This document shows positions 18,390 through 24,688 of a stretch of 44,014 nucleotides of DNA, one piece after another; position 1 is the first letter of the stretch; each line of letters opens with the position of its first letter. The stretch covers positions 1 through 44,014 of the IMG/VR virus record IMGVR_UViG_3300035670_000424; one strand, given 5' to 3'. The translations under genes were made by a program, and so were the position numbers. Origin of the DNA: a virus. The notes under the pieces are model-generated. The model saw only the letters and a list, made by a program, of their open reading frames with translations, made no database searches and was not told where the DNA came from.

Positions 18390-18395
18390 GGGTCA

Positions 18396-18824
18396 TTATT
18401 TGGAAATCTTGAGTGTCTTCACCGGAAGCCCGGTAGACGTATCTATCTTGGCTGCAATCTTCACAGCCTCAGTTGCAGTGGCTCCAGCGTACATCGCGGC
18501 GAGCGCATAAGGCGCACCACTGCCGATGGCAAAGAACTTAGCACCGCGAGGAACAGGCAGTACACTCCCATTCTCCATCTCTCGTACCCGACCTCGCGGG
18601 TTGATGATCAGTGCGCTGTACTCACCCTTGGGAGGAGGGTCTTCATCGTCACCACTACGCACCCAATCAATGAATGCCTGACAAGCGGCGACTGCACCAG
18701 CAGTGCCAATCAGATGGTCACCGATGCGCCTGATCTTCTGGTAGCTACCGTGGACCTTGGTGGACCCGAGAGTGACAAGACTGTCACTCGCGAGGACACC
18801 GTCCCGGTATGCGATGGTTGTCAT
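18396..18824 (-). CDS. HslV/proteasome-beta-like Ntn hydrolase
   Basis: This 142-residue protein resembles bacterial HslV, the peptidase of the HslUV complex. It begins MTTIAYRDG, so removing Met would leave Thr as the N-terminal nucleophile, as in HslV (MTTIVSVRR). The following VTLGSTKVHG and QKIRRI parallel HslV ATLGNTVMKG and KKVRRL. The catalytic Lys33 and Asp17 of HslV correspond to K30 and D14 here. Later segments with IGTAGAVAACQAF and FFAIGSGAPYALAA also fit the fold. The chosen ATG at 18824 overlaps the upstream stop (ATGA) and alone places Thr second. No HslU-type ATPase is encoded. Roles in capsid maturation or protein turnover are only inferred. Confidence 0.85.
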   Translation of the reverse strand: MTTIAYRDGVLASDSLVTLGSTKVHGSYQKIRRIGDHLIGTAGAVAACQAFIDWVRSGDDEDPPPKGEYSALIINPRGRVREMENGSVLPVPRGAKFFAIGSGAPYALAAMYAGATATEAVKIAAKIDTSTGLPVKTLKISK

Positions 18825-19081
18825 TCGCACCTGCGCTTTCTATGGTTCCACTTACCGCCACGAAGCTGGCACTTACGCCAAGCTTCTTCATCCTTAGGGT
18901 CCATCCTCTTGAGGACAGTAGCCATGACGGCTCCGACAATCAGTGGACGGAGTTCTTTGAATGCAAGCTTAGCAAAACCAACCCACGTGGCTTGACTGCG
19001 GAACAAGAGGATCGAGCCTATGACGGCACCGATCAGCGCAGCAATGACGAATGCGACGATCAGCACCGTGTCCATAGACAT
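18821..19081 (-). CDS. Small membrane protein in the lysis cluster
   Basis: This 86-residue protein has a strong N-terminal membrane segment (TVLIVAFVIAALIGAVIGSILL, near residues 5-26 read with its flanks), a weaker hydrophobic segment near LIVGAVMATVL (47-57) and a very basic C-terminus with two cysteines. It sits between the holin candidate and the HslV-like gene. A second holin, an antiholin or an inner-membrane spanin-like protein are all possible; no long periplasmic coiled coil is seen, which argues against a typical Rz. Confidence 0.68.
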   Translation of the reverse strand: MSMDTVLIVAFVIAALIGAVIGSILLFRSQATWVGFAKLAFKELRPLIVGAVMATVLKRMDPKDEEAWRKCQLRGGKWNHRKRRCE

Positions 19082-19090
19082 ATATCAGCC

Positions 19091-19267
19091 TTACTGAGAA
19101 GGAGACTTGGAAACGCCGCTGATGGCGTCACGGAGAGCGGCTACGATGCCCGTAGCAAGCAGAGCATTGATCGCCTCAGTCAGGCCGAGATCACCGACGA
19201 GGTACTGCGCGATCACCGAGATGGCCGCGACACCCGTCAGGATGTAGGTCTTATAACCCTTGAGCAT
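19091..19267 (-). CDS. Holin-like small membrane protein, 58 aa
   Basis: A short gene with an excellent ribosome site (AAGGAGTAACT before ATG). The product starts MLKGYKTYILTGVAAISVIA, with a basic start and a membrane segment, then a second hydrophobic segment (AINALLATGIVAALRDAI) and a serine-rich tail. The two-segment layout and the place right after the M15 endolysin fit a small holin that releases or permits endolysin export. Function is inferred from topology and neighbours. Confidence 0.75.
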   Translation of the reverse strand: MLKGYKTYILTGVAAISVIAQYLVGDLGLTEAINALLATGIVAALRDAISGVSKSPSQ

Positions 19268-19276
19268 AGTTACTCC

Positions 19277-19831
19277 TTACGGCAATCCAGCAAGGAGACC
19301 CTGCGACTGCCACTGTTTGAGTTTGTTCACGCTGATCTCAAAGTGCATCCCATCTTCCTTGCGGAAGTGAGCGCCCCAATACCAGCCGTGCTTATTGAAA
19401 ATCGGAGCGATGAGCGTCAGGCCATACTGAACCTTGCCATCGCCATAGTCATCGAGGTCACCATCGATCTTCAAGTCGATAGCAGTACCCCAAGAGTGAT
19501 TGCTGATAGAACGCTTGGACCCTCGCACCAATCGGCAGCACAGCATACCAGCAGAAGACAGCTTCATGTCTGGATACTTCTGTGTCACTTCCGTCATTAC
19601 ATCACGGAGTGAACGCACAGCCAGATCAAAGCCTGTCACGCGGAATGGACCGACACTTGCCAGTACCATTCTCCGCGCCAGCTTCTTGTTGGTAACAGTC
19701 CCACACTGCTGAGTGTAACGGGACGAAGGCGCTCCGAGGAGAACCTTCATCATGCCGTTAGTGGGACTTTGGAGATTACGATTGATGTCGAAGGGTACAG
19801 CGACTTCGCGCGTGTACTTCGTTACGGTCAT
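19277..19831 (-). CDS. Endolysin, M15-type peptidase (VanY-like)
   Basis: This 184-residue protein is likely the peptidoglycan hydrolase that lyses the cell. It has the zinc-site pattern of peptidase family M15: SNHSWGTAIDLK (H112, D119) and GMHFE (H163). The domain covers about residues 60-170 and nothing resembling an exporter signal precedes it, so it should need a holin. In T7 lysis uses an amidase (gp3.5) in the replication block; here the lysis enzyme is among head genes between scaffold and capsid. The start overlaps the scaffold stop by one base. Confidence 0.88.
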   Translation of the reverse strand: MTVTKYTREVAVPFDINRNLQSPTNGMMKVLLGAPSSRYTQQCGTVTNKKLARRMVLASVGPFRVTGFDLAVRSLRDVMTEVTQKYPDMKLSSAGMLCCRLVRGSKRSISNHSWGTAIDLKIDGDLDDYGDGKVQYGLTLIAPIFNKHGWYWGAHFRKEDGMHFEISVNKLKQWQSQGLLAGLP

Positions 19832-20595
19832 TACGGAAGCTTAACTCCCATCGAACGAGCCACCTTCTCCTGTACCTTGCGGCGGAAGGCGGGGTCCTTG
19901 GTGTACTCAGGCTTCTGCATGTCAGCGACCATCTCAAGATCATTCGCATAGGTGTCACCACCAACGGAACCACCACCACCCATAACGAGTGACGGGTCCT
20001 GTCCATTAGCGGAGACATACGCGGCCTTGAGCGCGGTCATAGCCATGCGCATCTGAGCCGGATCACCAGTGTTCATTGCAGCGTTGTACGCCGTAGCATC
20101 AGCGTAGTTTGCAGCGGCCCACTGGATCATCTGAGAGAAGCTCTCCTGACCACCAGCGATGTTGATCACCTCATTGCGAACACTGTCAGCTTCTCCCTGC
20201 TTGAGACGGATGAAGTCATCCACCACAGCCTTCGGGATACCAGCCTTCTCCAGTGCAGCGTAGCTTTCGTCCTTGAGCTTACCCTCAGAGAAGAACTCCT
20301 GAGACAGCTTGTCCACATCAAGACCAGCACTCTGTGCAGCCGCAGCCGCTTGCTGATCAATCGTGAGATCGCTGTTGGGAGCCTTGGGAGGTTCACCAGA
20401 CTGTGGGTTCTCCCCCTGCACAGGCGGCGTCTGCCCCTGCTTCAGCTTGGTGTACTCAGCCTGTAGAGACTGATAGGACTTGGCGAGGTCTTCGGGAGAC
20501 TTGAAGTTCTCAGGAAGCCATGCAGGACGTTCATTCGTCGGAGCCGGGGGCGGTGCCTCAGGTCCGGTCGGAGGGATCACAATCCCTTCCTGCAT
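19831..20595 (-). CDS. Capsid assembly scaffolding protein (gp9-like)
   Basis: This 254-residue acidic, alanine and glutamine rich protein lies between portal and capsid genes, as T7 gp9 (307). The N-terminus is proline rich and disordered and contains RPAWLPENFKSPEDLAKSYQ, typical of phage scaffolds. A helical coiled middle follows, and the basic C-terminal helix (FRRKVQEKVARSMGVKLP) would bind the capsid protein. It overlaps neighbouring genes by one base on both sides. Confidence 0.9.
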   Translation of the reverse strand: MQEGIVIPPTGPEAPPPAPTNERPAWLPENFKSPEDLAKSYQSLQAEYTKLKQGQTPPVQGENPQSGEPPKAPNSDLTIDQQAAAAAQSAGLDVDKLSQEFFSEGKLKDESYAALEKAGIPKAVVDDFIRLKQGEADSVRNEVINIAGGQESFSQMIQWAAANYADATAYNAAMNTGDPAQMRMAMTALKAAYVSANGQDPSLVMGGGGSVGGDTYANDLEMVADMQKPEYTKDPAFRRKVQEKVARSMGVKLP

Positions 20596-20789
20596 TAGAG
20601 GTTCTCGATCACGATCACCTGACCGGACGGCGTCTTGAACTCACGCTTTCCGACCACACGGCGTTCAGAGACATTCGGGGCAGTGGCTTCAGCGACAGGT
20701 GCAGCTTCCTGAGGAGCCGCAGCTTTCGCAGCTTCCTCAAGAGCCACCGTATCGGTGATGCCGAGTTTCGTTAGATTGGCGTTAGCCAC
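20595..20789 (-). CDS. Small protein between portal and scaffold
   Basis: The GTG start at 20789 overlaps the portal stop and has AAGGA seven bases upstream, giving 64 residues: an N-terminal NANLTKLGITDTVALEEAA, an alanine and proline rich middle, and a conserved-looking end (TPSGQVIVIENL). An ATG at 20822 would add 11 residues but has a poor ribosome site. Small proteins of this form are common before scaffold genes in T7-like phages. No function is known to me. Confidence 0.75.
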   Translation of the reverse strand: MANANLTKLGITDTVALEEAAKAAAPQEAAPVAEATAPNVSERRVVGKREFKTPSGQVIVIENL

Positions 20790-22380
20790 TAGGTGTTCCT
20801 TCTTGCGCTTGGTTTGCGACATCTTGCTTCATCATCTGACCAGCCTGATTGATGACCTGAGGACCAAGCCTGTTCATCATCTCAAGCTGCATCTGCTGTT
20901 CACGTTCGGCGGTAACCTCTTCGTCCGACCTGATTAGGTTGGAGATGTCGAGGTCGAGTGCCAGCGCACGACGAGACATGTACTCACTGACATTGAGGTA
21001 CTGCATAGCCGCAGGACCCAACGCTTGAGCCACACCCATCATAAACGCATCGAGCTTCTGTAGATCATGCCCACGGCCTAGAGCTTCCATACCAGTAACA
21101 ATCACAGGATTGACACCGGGAGGGAGAGCCGGGAGCTTGAACTCCTTGGCCTTGGGCTTCTGAAGCTCAGCCATCAGGGCGTGAGCAAACGGAAGCTGGA
21201 GGTGCTGTGAGAACTGAGCATAGGTGCCACCAAGGGCATCATCCAGTTCACCAGCCATGTATCTGATCTCCTCAGCAGTGACACGATCACCGTTTCGCTG
21301 GATGGCGGTATTGAGGAGGAATGCGAAAGCGAGACGCTGTTCCAGTGCCTTGATCATTTCAAGGGAGGGACGGAGGTCAGCCCACTTGTCGAACTGTAAC
21401 ATCGCGACATCCTCAGCGGAGCCGACGATCACATCACCTGTCTCAGCCTTGGACAAGGCGCGAGGGTTCGTAACGCCACCTGGGCGAACCATAACGACAG
21501 CCTTACCTGTGACCTTGGAGGACAGGGTGACTGACTTGGTGAGGGTCTCGAGCGACATGAGGTCGCCGTAGTACTGTTCGATGTAGGAGCGTCCGTAGTC
21601 CTCGCCATCCACGTAGGACCAGCGAAGGAAAAGGAACGGCATCTTGTCTTTCGGATAAGAGCCTTCGGAGTTAGGGACCTTCTGTCCTTCGAACTCCTGA
21701 TGGATTTTGTATTGCTCTGCCTTAGCGTCCCACTTGATCCACGTGTAGATGGCAAGCTGAGACTTGGATGCACCAGCGGCAGCGTTGTTGGCCTGTTCTG
21801 CTTTCTCACCAGCAAGCGCCCTGACATTGTCGGGCAGTGTATCGTAATCGACAGGCTCCTTGATGATTCCTTCGGTTACAAAGCCTGTGGGATCGCGGCG
21901 TACAACGTACTTCTCAAGTGAGTACATACGACCACCGAAGACAGCATCGATCTGAAGCAGCGTGTTACCGCCGACAATGAGATGCTTAAATACGGGGTCC
22001 ATGACCGGACGGATAGCCTTGGCTTCCATCCACCGCTTGAGACGGTTCTCGATCTTCATCAGACCTTCAGCGACAACTGTCCTGATAGCGTCTCCCTCCT
22101 GACCAGCTTGCGCGGCCAGTTCCTCTAGTTCAGCATCACCAAGCTGCATACGAGCGAAGGTGGTGTTCACAGGGAAGAGTGAGAGGAGAAGCTTGGAAGC
22201 CAGATTGTTCACGCCACGCGCACCGAGTGATTGATACGGGGTGTCGTAGGTTGAACTCTCGCTGGCTCCTTCAAGAGGGAAGAGATGAGGGATCGTAAGT
22301 TTCGCGCAGCTACGCGCCCTCTCCAGGTATACGTCTCTCTTGCCCGACAGTGCCGCGTAGCGACTAGCGGCAGTGGTCAT
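20782..22380 (-). CDS. Portal protein / head-tail connector (gp8-like)
   Basis: This 532-residue protein (T7 gp8: 536) forms the dodecameric DNA gate. Family patterns are visible: RDVYLERARSCAKLTIPHLF, SLGARGVNNLASKLLLSLFP, EGDAIRTVVAEGLMKIENRL, and DRVTAEEIRYMAGELDDALG near residue 375. A glutamine and methionine rich C-terminus follows. It is the first large gene of the virion block after the phage promoter copy at 22.8 kb. Confidence 0.97.
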   Translation of the reverse strand: MTTAASRYAALSGKRDVYLERARSCAKLTIPHLFPLEGASESSTYDTPYQSLGARGVNNLASKLLLSLFPVNTTFARMQLGDAELEELAAQAGQEGDAIRTVVAEGLMKIENRLKRWMEAKAIRPVMDPVFKHLIVGGNTLLQIDAVFGGRMYSLEKYVVRRDPTGFVTEGIIKEPVDYDTLPDNVRALAGEKAEQANNAAAGASKSQLAIYTWIKWDAKAEQYKIHQEFEGQKVPNSEGSYPKDKMPFLFLRWSYVDGEDYGRSYIEQYYGDLMSLETLTKSVTLSSKVTGKAVVMVRPGGVTNPRALSKAETGDVIVGSAEDVAMLQFDKWADLRPSLEMIKALEQRLAFAFLLNTAIQRNGDRVTAEEIRYMAGELDDALGGTYAQFSQHLQLPFAHALMAELQKPKAKEFKLPALPPGVNPVIVTGMEALGRGHDLQKLDAFMMGVAQALGPAAMQYLNVSEYMSRRALALDLDISNLIRSDEEVTAEREQQMQLEMMNRLGPQVINQAGQMMKQDVANQAQEGTPSG

Positions 22381-22391
22381 CAGTTATTCCT

Positions 22392-22583
22392 TTATCGACC
22401 GGGGATGTTCAATCCACCGAGTGGGATCGTGAGTGCAGAGCGGCCCTTCCGCTTCATGCTGATCTGGTCGCCTTCACCGAAGCCTTCATCGACCACCGGG
22501 GTCTGCGGCTTCTCGTCGGCAGCGGGAGCCGGGGGCGGGGCGGGAGGTGCCGGGGGCTTAACCTTCGGTGCCTTCATGCACAT
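22392..22583 (-). CDS. Proline-rich small protein before the portal gene
   Basis: This 63-residue protein starts MCMKAPKVKPPAPPAPP and has a proline and alanine rich first half, then acidic EGFGEGDQIS and RGRSALTIPLGG. Proteins beginning MCMK with this layout commonly precede portal genes in podoviruses. The ATG at 22583 has GAGG upstream inside the preceding gene, which it overlaps by 26 bases. The function is unknown; association with the connector or virion is a guess from position. Confidence 0.78.
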   Translation of the reverse strand: MCMKAPKVKPPAPPAPPPAPAADEKPQTPVVDEGFGEGDQISMKRKGRSALTIPLGGLNIPGR

Positions 22584-22797
22584 TGAGTGGGTCCTCGTTC
22601 TGTTGTTCTTCATGGATCGCCCTGAGGTGACGAATGATCGACTGCACTCCCTGTTCTCGATGCACCAAGGCAGCGATCTCATGTGGGGGAGTGTTAGCCG
22701 CACACATCAGGTGGGCGGGGGAGAAGACCTTCTCAAGATACTCGATCAGGTCTTTGGAAATCGGGGGAGGGGTGTGTACTTGCACACGTACCTTCAT
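22558..22797 (-). CDS. Unknown 79-aa protein, first gene after the late promoter
   Basis: The family is not recognised. The 79-residue protein begins MKVRVQVHTPPPISKDL and has a helical middle with ANTPPHEIAALVHREQGVQS, then an acidic end. There is no membrane segment or signal. AGGA precedes the ATG and the phage promoter motif lies 16 bases upstream, so it should be among the first late products. Confidence 0.72.
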   Translation of the reverse strand: MKVRVQVHTPPPISKDLIEYLEKVFSPAHLMCAANTPPHEIAALVHREQGVQSIIRHLRAIHEEQQNEDPLNVHEGTEG

Positions 22798-22812
22798 AGG
22801 AGTTGGTTCCTG

Positions 22813-22832
22813 TTATGGTGGCCTTAAGGGTC
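22813..22832 (-). promoter_or_regulatory. Phage RNA polymerase promoter candidate, late (virion) block
   Basis: Read on the minus strand the motif is GACCCTTAAGGCCACCATAA. It occurs three times in the window, always in a gap between gene blocks. Its 3' part, CACCATA, matches the core CACTATA of T7 promoters in six of seven positions, so the start point is probably the base after CATA. It would drive the portal-to-terminase genes. Confidence 0.8.
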
Positions 22833-22877
22833 CCCAATAGGTCAGGATTACTGTCCTAACCTATGGGGATTATTGAG

Positions 22878-23246
22878 TTATCGGGATTTCTCGACCTCTG
22901 CTTTCATCCTCTCCGCGAAGAAGATGATCTTGTTGAGGTCATAGAGGAGGTCGTTACCCTCCTTCTCCCCCAATCGGTAGCAAGCCTTGAAGATGTTTCC
23001 GAGCGAGAAGGACATCTTCTTATGCTCGATCAGGTCGATCAGGTCTGTGGCACCAGCGGGTATCTTGTAGTAGTCCGTGGAGCCACCGTCAGACTTGATC
23101 TTGGTGTCTTTCGGATAATTGACGGCTGCTGGATGAGCGTTGGCGTAGTGGATGTTGAGGTTGCTCTCATTGTAATGGACACACCCCACGTGATGGAGGT
23201 ATCCCTCCGCCACGCCGCACCCTTCGCAGTAACGGGACGGTCTCAT
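22878..23246 (-). CDS. Zinc-finger plus DUF3310-like protein (gp1.7-related)
   Basis: This 122-residue protein joins an N-terminal cysteine/histidine cluster (CEGCGVAEGYLHHVGC, residues about 7-22) to a C-terminal segment typical of DUF3310: DLIDLIEHKKMSFSLGNIFK, then GEKEGNDLLYDLNKIIFF. In T7 a related domain occurs in the gene 1.7 nucleotide kinase. Whether this shorter form has kinase activity is unclear. The ATG at 23246 overlaps the exonuclease stop (ATGA). It is the last gene of the replication block. Confidence 0.75.
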   Translation of the reverse strand: MRPSRYCEGCGVAEGYLHHVGCVHYNESNLNIHYANAHPAAVNYPKDTKIKSDGGSTDYYKIPAGATDLIDLIEHKKMSFSLGNIFKACYRLGEKEGNDLLYDLNKIIFFAERMKAEVEKSR

Positions 23247-24007
23247 GTCGAAACCGAAATCCGTTCTGTCGGTAACCAAAGTCTTACCTCCTTGTTCTTG
23301 AAGTCATAGTCTTCTGCCCGAAGGATACGCGCGCACCGGGCTTGGGTAAGGGCGTCTTCCTCCGTCAGCCCCTTCTTGATGTATGCTTCCACCACAGCTT
23401 CCCACGAAGGGTCATCCTCCAGCACCTTCTCTGCCCCCTTAGGACCACATCCGGGGAGACCGGGGTATCCGTCAGTGGCATCACCTGTGAGCGTCTGGTA
23501 CATGTGCATGTAGTCAGCCGCTTCCTGTGTGATGAACACAGGCTGGACATCCTTGTCTGGATTGAAGAAGTAGCCGGGGATCGTCTTGAAGTCCTTGTCC
23601 ACCGAGATGATGATCTTCTGTCCACGGATGATCTTCTGACTTGTCGAGAGGATACCAAGGATGTCATCACCTTCCAGACTAGGACGGACATAGGTGGTCC
23701 AGTTGTCCGTAACCCACTGCTTCACAGACTTGTAAGCAACAGGCTTTCGCTTGTCCTTACGGTTGGACTTGTAGAGAGGGTAGACATCCTTGCGGAAGTT
23801 ATGACTGTCCGAAAAAGCTACTACAACATCGGACGCATCTAACTGGGACTGCCATCCAGATAGTTGGTTGATGATGATCTCCTGCGCTTCCTCCGGGTTG
23901 GAGTGCAGCGTGTGAAGGTCCTCTTCCCAAGCGATCTCTTGCTCGACGGCAGCGGTGGCCTTGTAGACCACCACATCACCATCAATCAGTAGCGTTACTT
24001 TTTCCAT
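23243..24007 (-). CDS. 5'-3' exonuclease (gp6-like, FEN family)
   Basis: This 254-residue nuclease would remove RNA primers and degrade host DNA, as T7 gp6 (300). FEN-type acidic clusters appear in order: LLIDGDVVVY (D9, D11), a YKSNRKDKR arch segment, SLEGDDILG, SVDKDFKTI and TGDATDGYPGLPGCG followed by PKGAEKVL, the helix-hairpin-helix region. It starts inside the small gene upstream and is followed by the DUF3310-like gene with an ATGA overlap. Confidence 0.94.
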   Translation of the reverse strand: MEKVTLLIDGDVVVYKATAAVEQEIAWEEDLHTLHSNPEEAQEIIINQLSGWQSQLDASDVVVAFSDSHNFRKDVYPLYKSNRKDKRKPVAYKSVKQWVTDNWTTYVRPSLEGDDILGILSTSQKIIRGQKIIISVDKDFKTIPGYFFNPDKDVQPVFITQEAADYMHMYQTLTGDATDGYPGLPGCGPKGAEKVLEDDPSWEAVVEAYIKKGLTEEDALTQARCARILRAEDYDFKNKEVRLWLPTERISVST

Positions 24008-24165
24008 CGAGTATCCCGGTCTTGTTCATCACGTGCGAACGGCTCAGCAATCCCATACCGTTCGCGGACGTATGGAGCGTAGTCATCGAGAAAGGTCTGC
24101 TCGACGGCGTCCGGTAGGTCATCACGCCACACGCGCTTGAACCAGGTGATTATCGTTCGCAGCAT
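23995..24165 (-). CDS. Unknown 56-aa protein overlapping two neighbours
   Basis: This short gene has a near-perfect ribosome site (TAGGAGGACTAA before ATG). Its product begins MLRTIITWFKRVWRDDLP and continues with acidic and aromatic residues (FLDDYAPYVRERYG). Its first 44 bases overlap the end of the GIY-YIG-like gene in another frame and its end overlaps the exonuclease start by 13 bases. No known family is recognised; the strong start and the tight coupling support it as real. Confidence 0.72.
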   Translation of the reverse strand: MLRTIITWFKRVWRDDLPDAVEQTFLDDYAPYVRERYGIAEPFARDEQDRDTRWKK

Positions 24166-24688
24166 TTAGTCCTCCTACTTGTGGGATGGATTGAACAATA
24201 CAGTACGCTTCGTGAGCGGACATGAAGTACCACTCTCCGTTCACTGTCTTCCGTCCTTCGTGAAATGCGGCCTCAACAGTGTGTCGATCATCAACCTCGA
24301 TTGACCACTCCAACTTGAAGTCACGGAACGGGCTGTAGGTCTGATAAGCATTCAGACGCTTCTCCATAACTTCAGCCTTTCCGACCTTTATCAGATCAGG
24401 CCAAGCTGGATTGGAGATGCAATAGATGTAGCCTCTCTTCGACTTGTCATCTTCATTCTCAACAGAACCGAAGACGCCTTCGATCTTGAAGCGGCCAGGT
24501 TTCCATAGCGGGTGCTTCTGTGAGACATAGTCACCATTGACATACATCCGTCGAGCGTTGGACTTGGCATTACGCGGGACCATACAGTCCTTGCAGATGT
24601 GGTGACGCTTATCGTCGGAGTACCTATCAACAGGGAACGTATCGAGGTCCTTTAGTGTATGACAATCCGAGCAATGCTTATGAGACAT
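24122..24688 (-). CDS. Zinc-finger GIY-YIG / T5orf172-like nuclease
   Basis: This 188-residue protein has an N-terminal zinc finger (HCSDCHTLKDLDTF and HHICKDC, residues about 5-35) and a central domain with GYIYCISNPAWPDLIKVGKA, then RLNAYQTYSP, the pattern of T5orf172 and related GIY-YIG nuclease domains. The next histidine and glutamate (VEAAFHEGR and GEWYF) match later parts of the fold. It follows the DNA polymerase with a TGATG overlap, as homing nucleases do after gene 5 of T7-like phages. A selfish homing gene is the best reading. Confidence 0.82.
   Translation of the reverse strand: MSHKHCSDCHTLKDLDTFPVDRYSDDKRHHICKDCMVPRNAKSNARRMYVNGDYVSQKHPLWKPGRFKIEGVFGSVENEDDKSKRGYIYCISNPAWPDLIKVGKAEVMEKRLNAYQTYSPFRDFKLEWSIEVDDRHTVEAAFHEGRKTVNGEWYFMSAHEAYCIVQSIPQVGGLNAANDNHLVQARVA

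Larger units (their letters stand above)
18027..18395 (-). other. 369-base non-coding structured leader before the capsid gene
   Basis: No convincing gene lies here: readings of 43 and 74 codons lack ribosome sites and protein-like composition. The stretch contains two large nested stem-loops (listed separately) and a smaller zone near 18064-18125 with CGCTG-CA-CAGCG (18082-18093) and a TGTCC/GGACA stem. It holds no copy of the phage promoter motif. In T7 the matching position carries the phi10 promoter and an RNase III site. An RNA-processing or translational control role is inferred. Confidence 0.7.

Noticed and set aside
22813-22832. The three-copy motif read as a plus-strand promoter (CCTTAAGGG)
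   Set aside because: It would drive antisense transcription of every block. The minus reading places CACCATA like T7 CACTATA and points into the genes.
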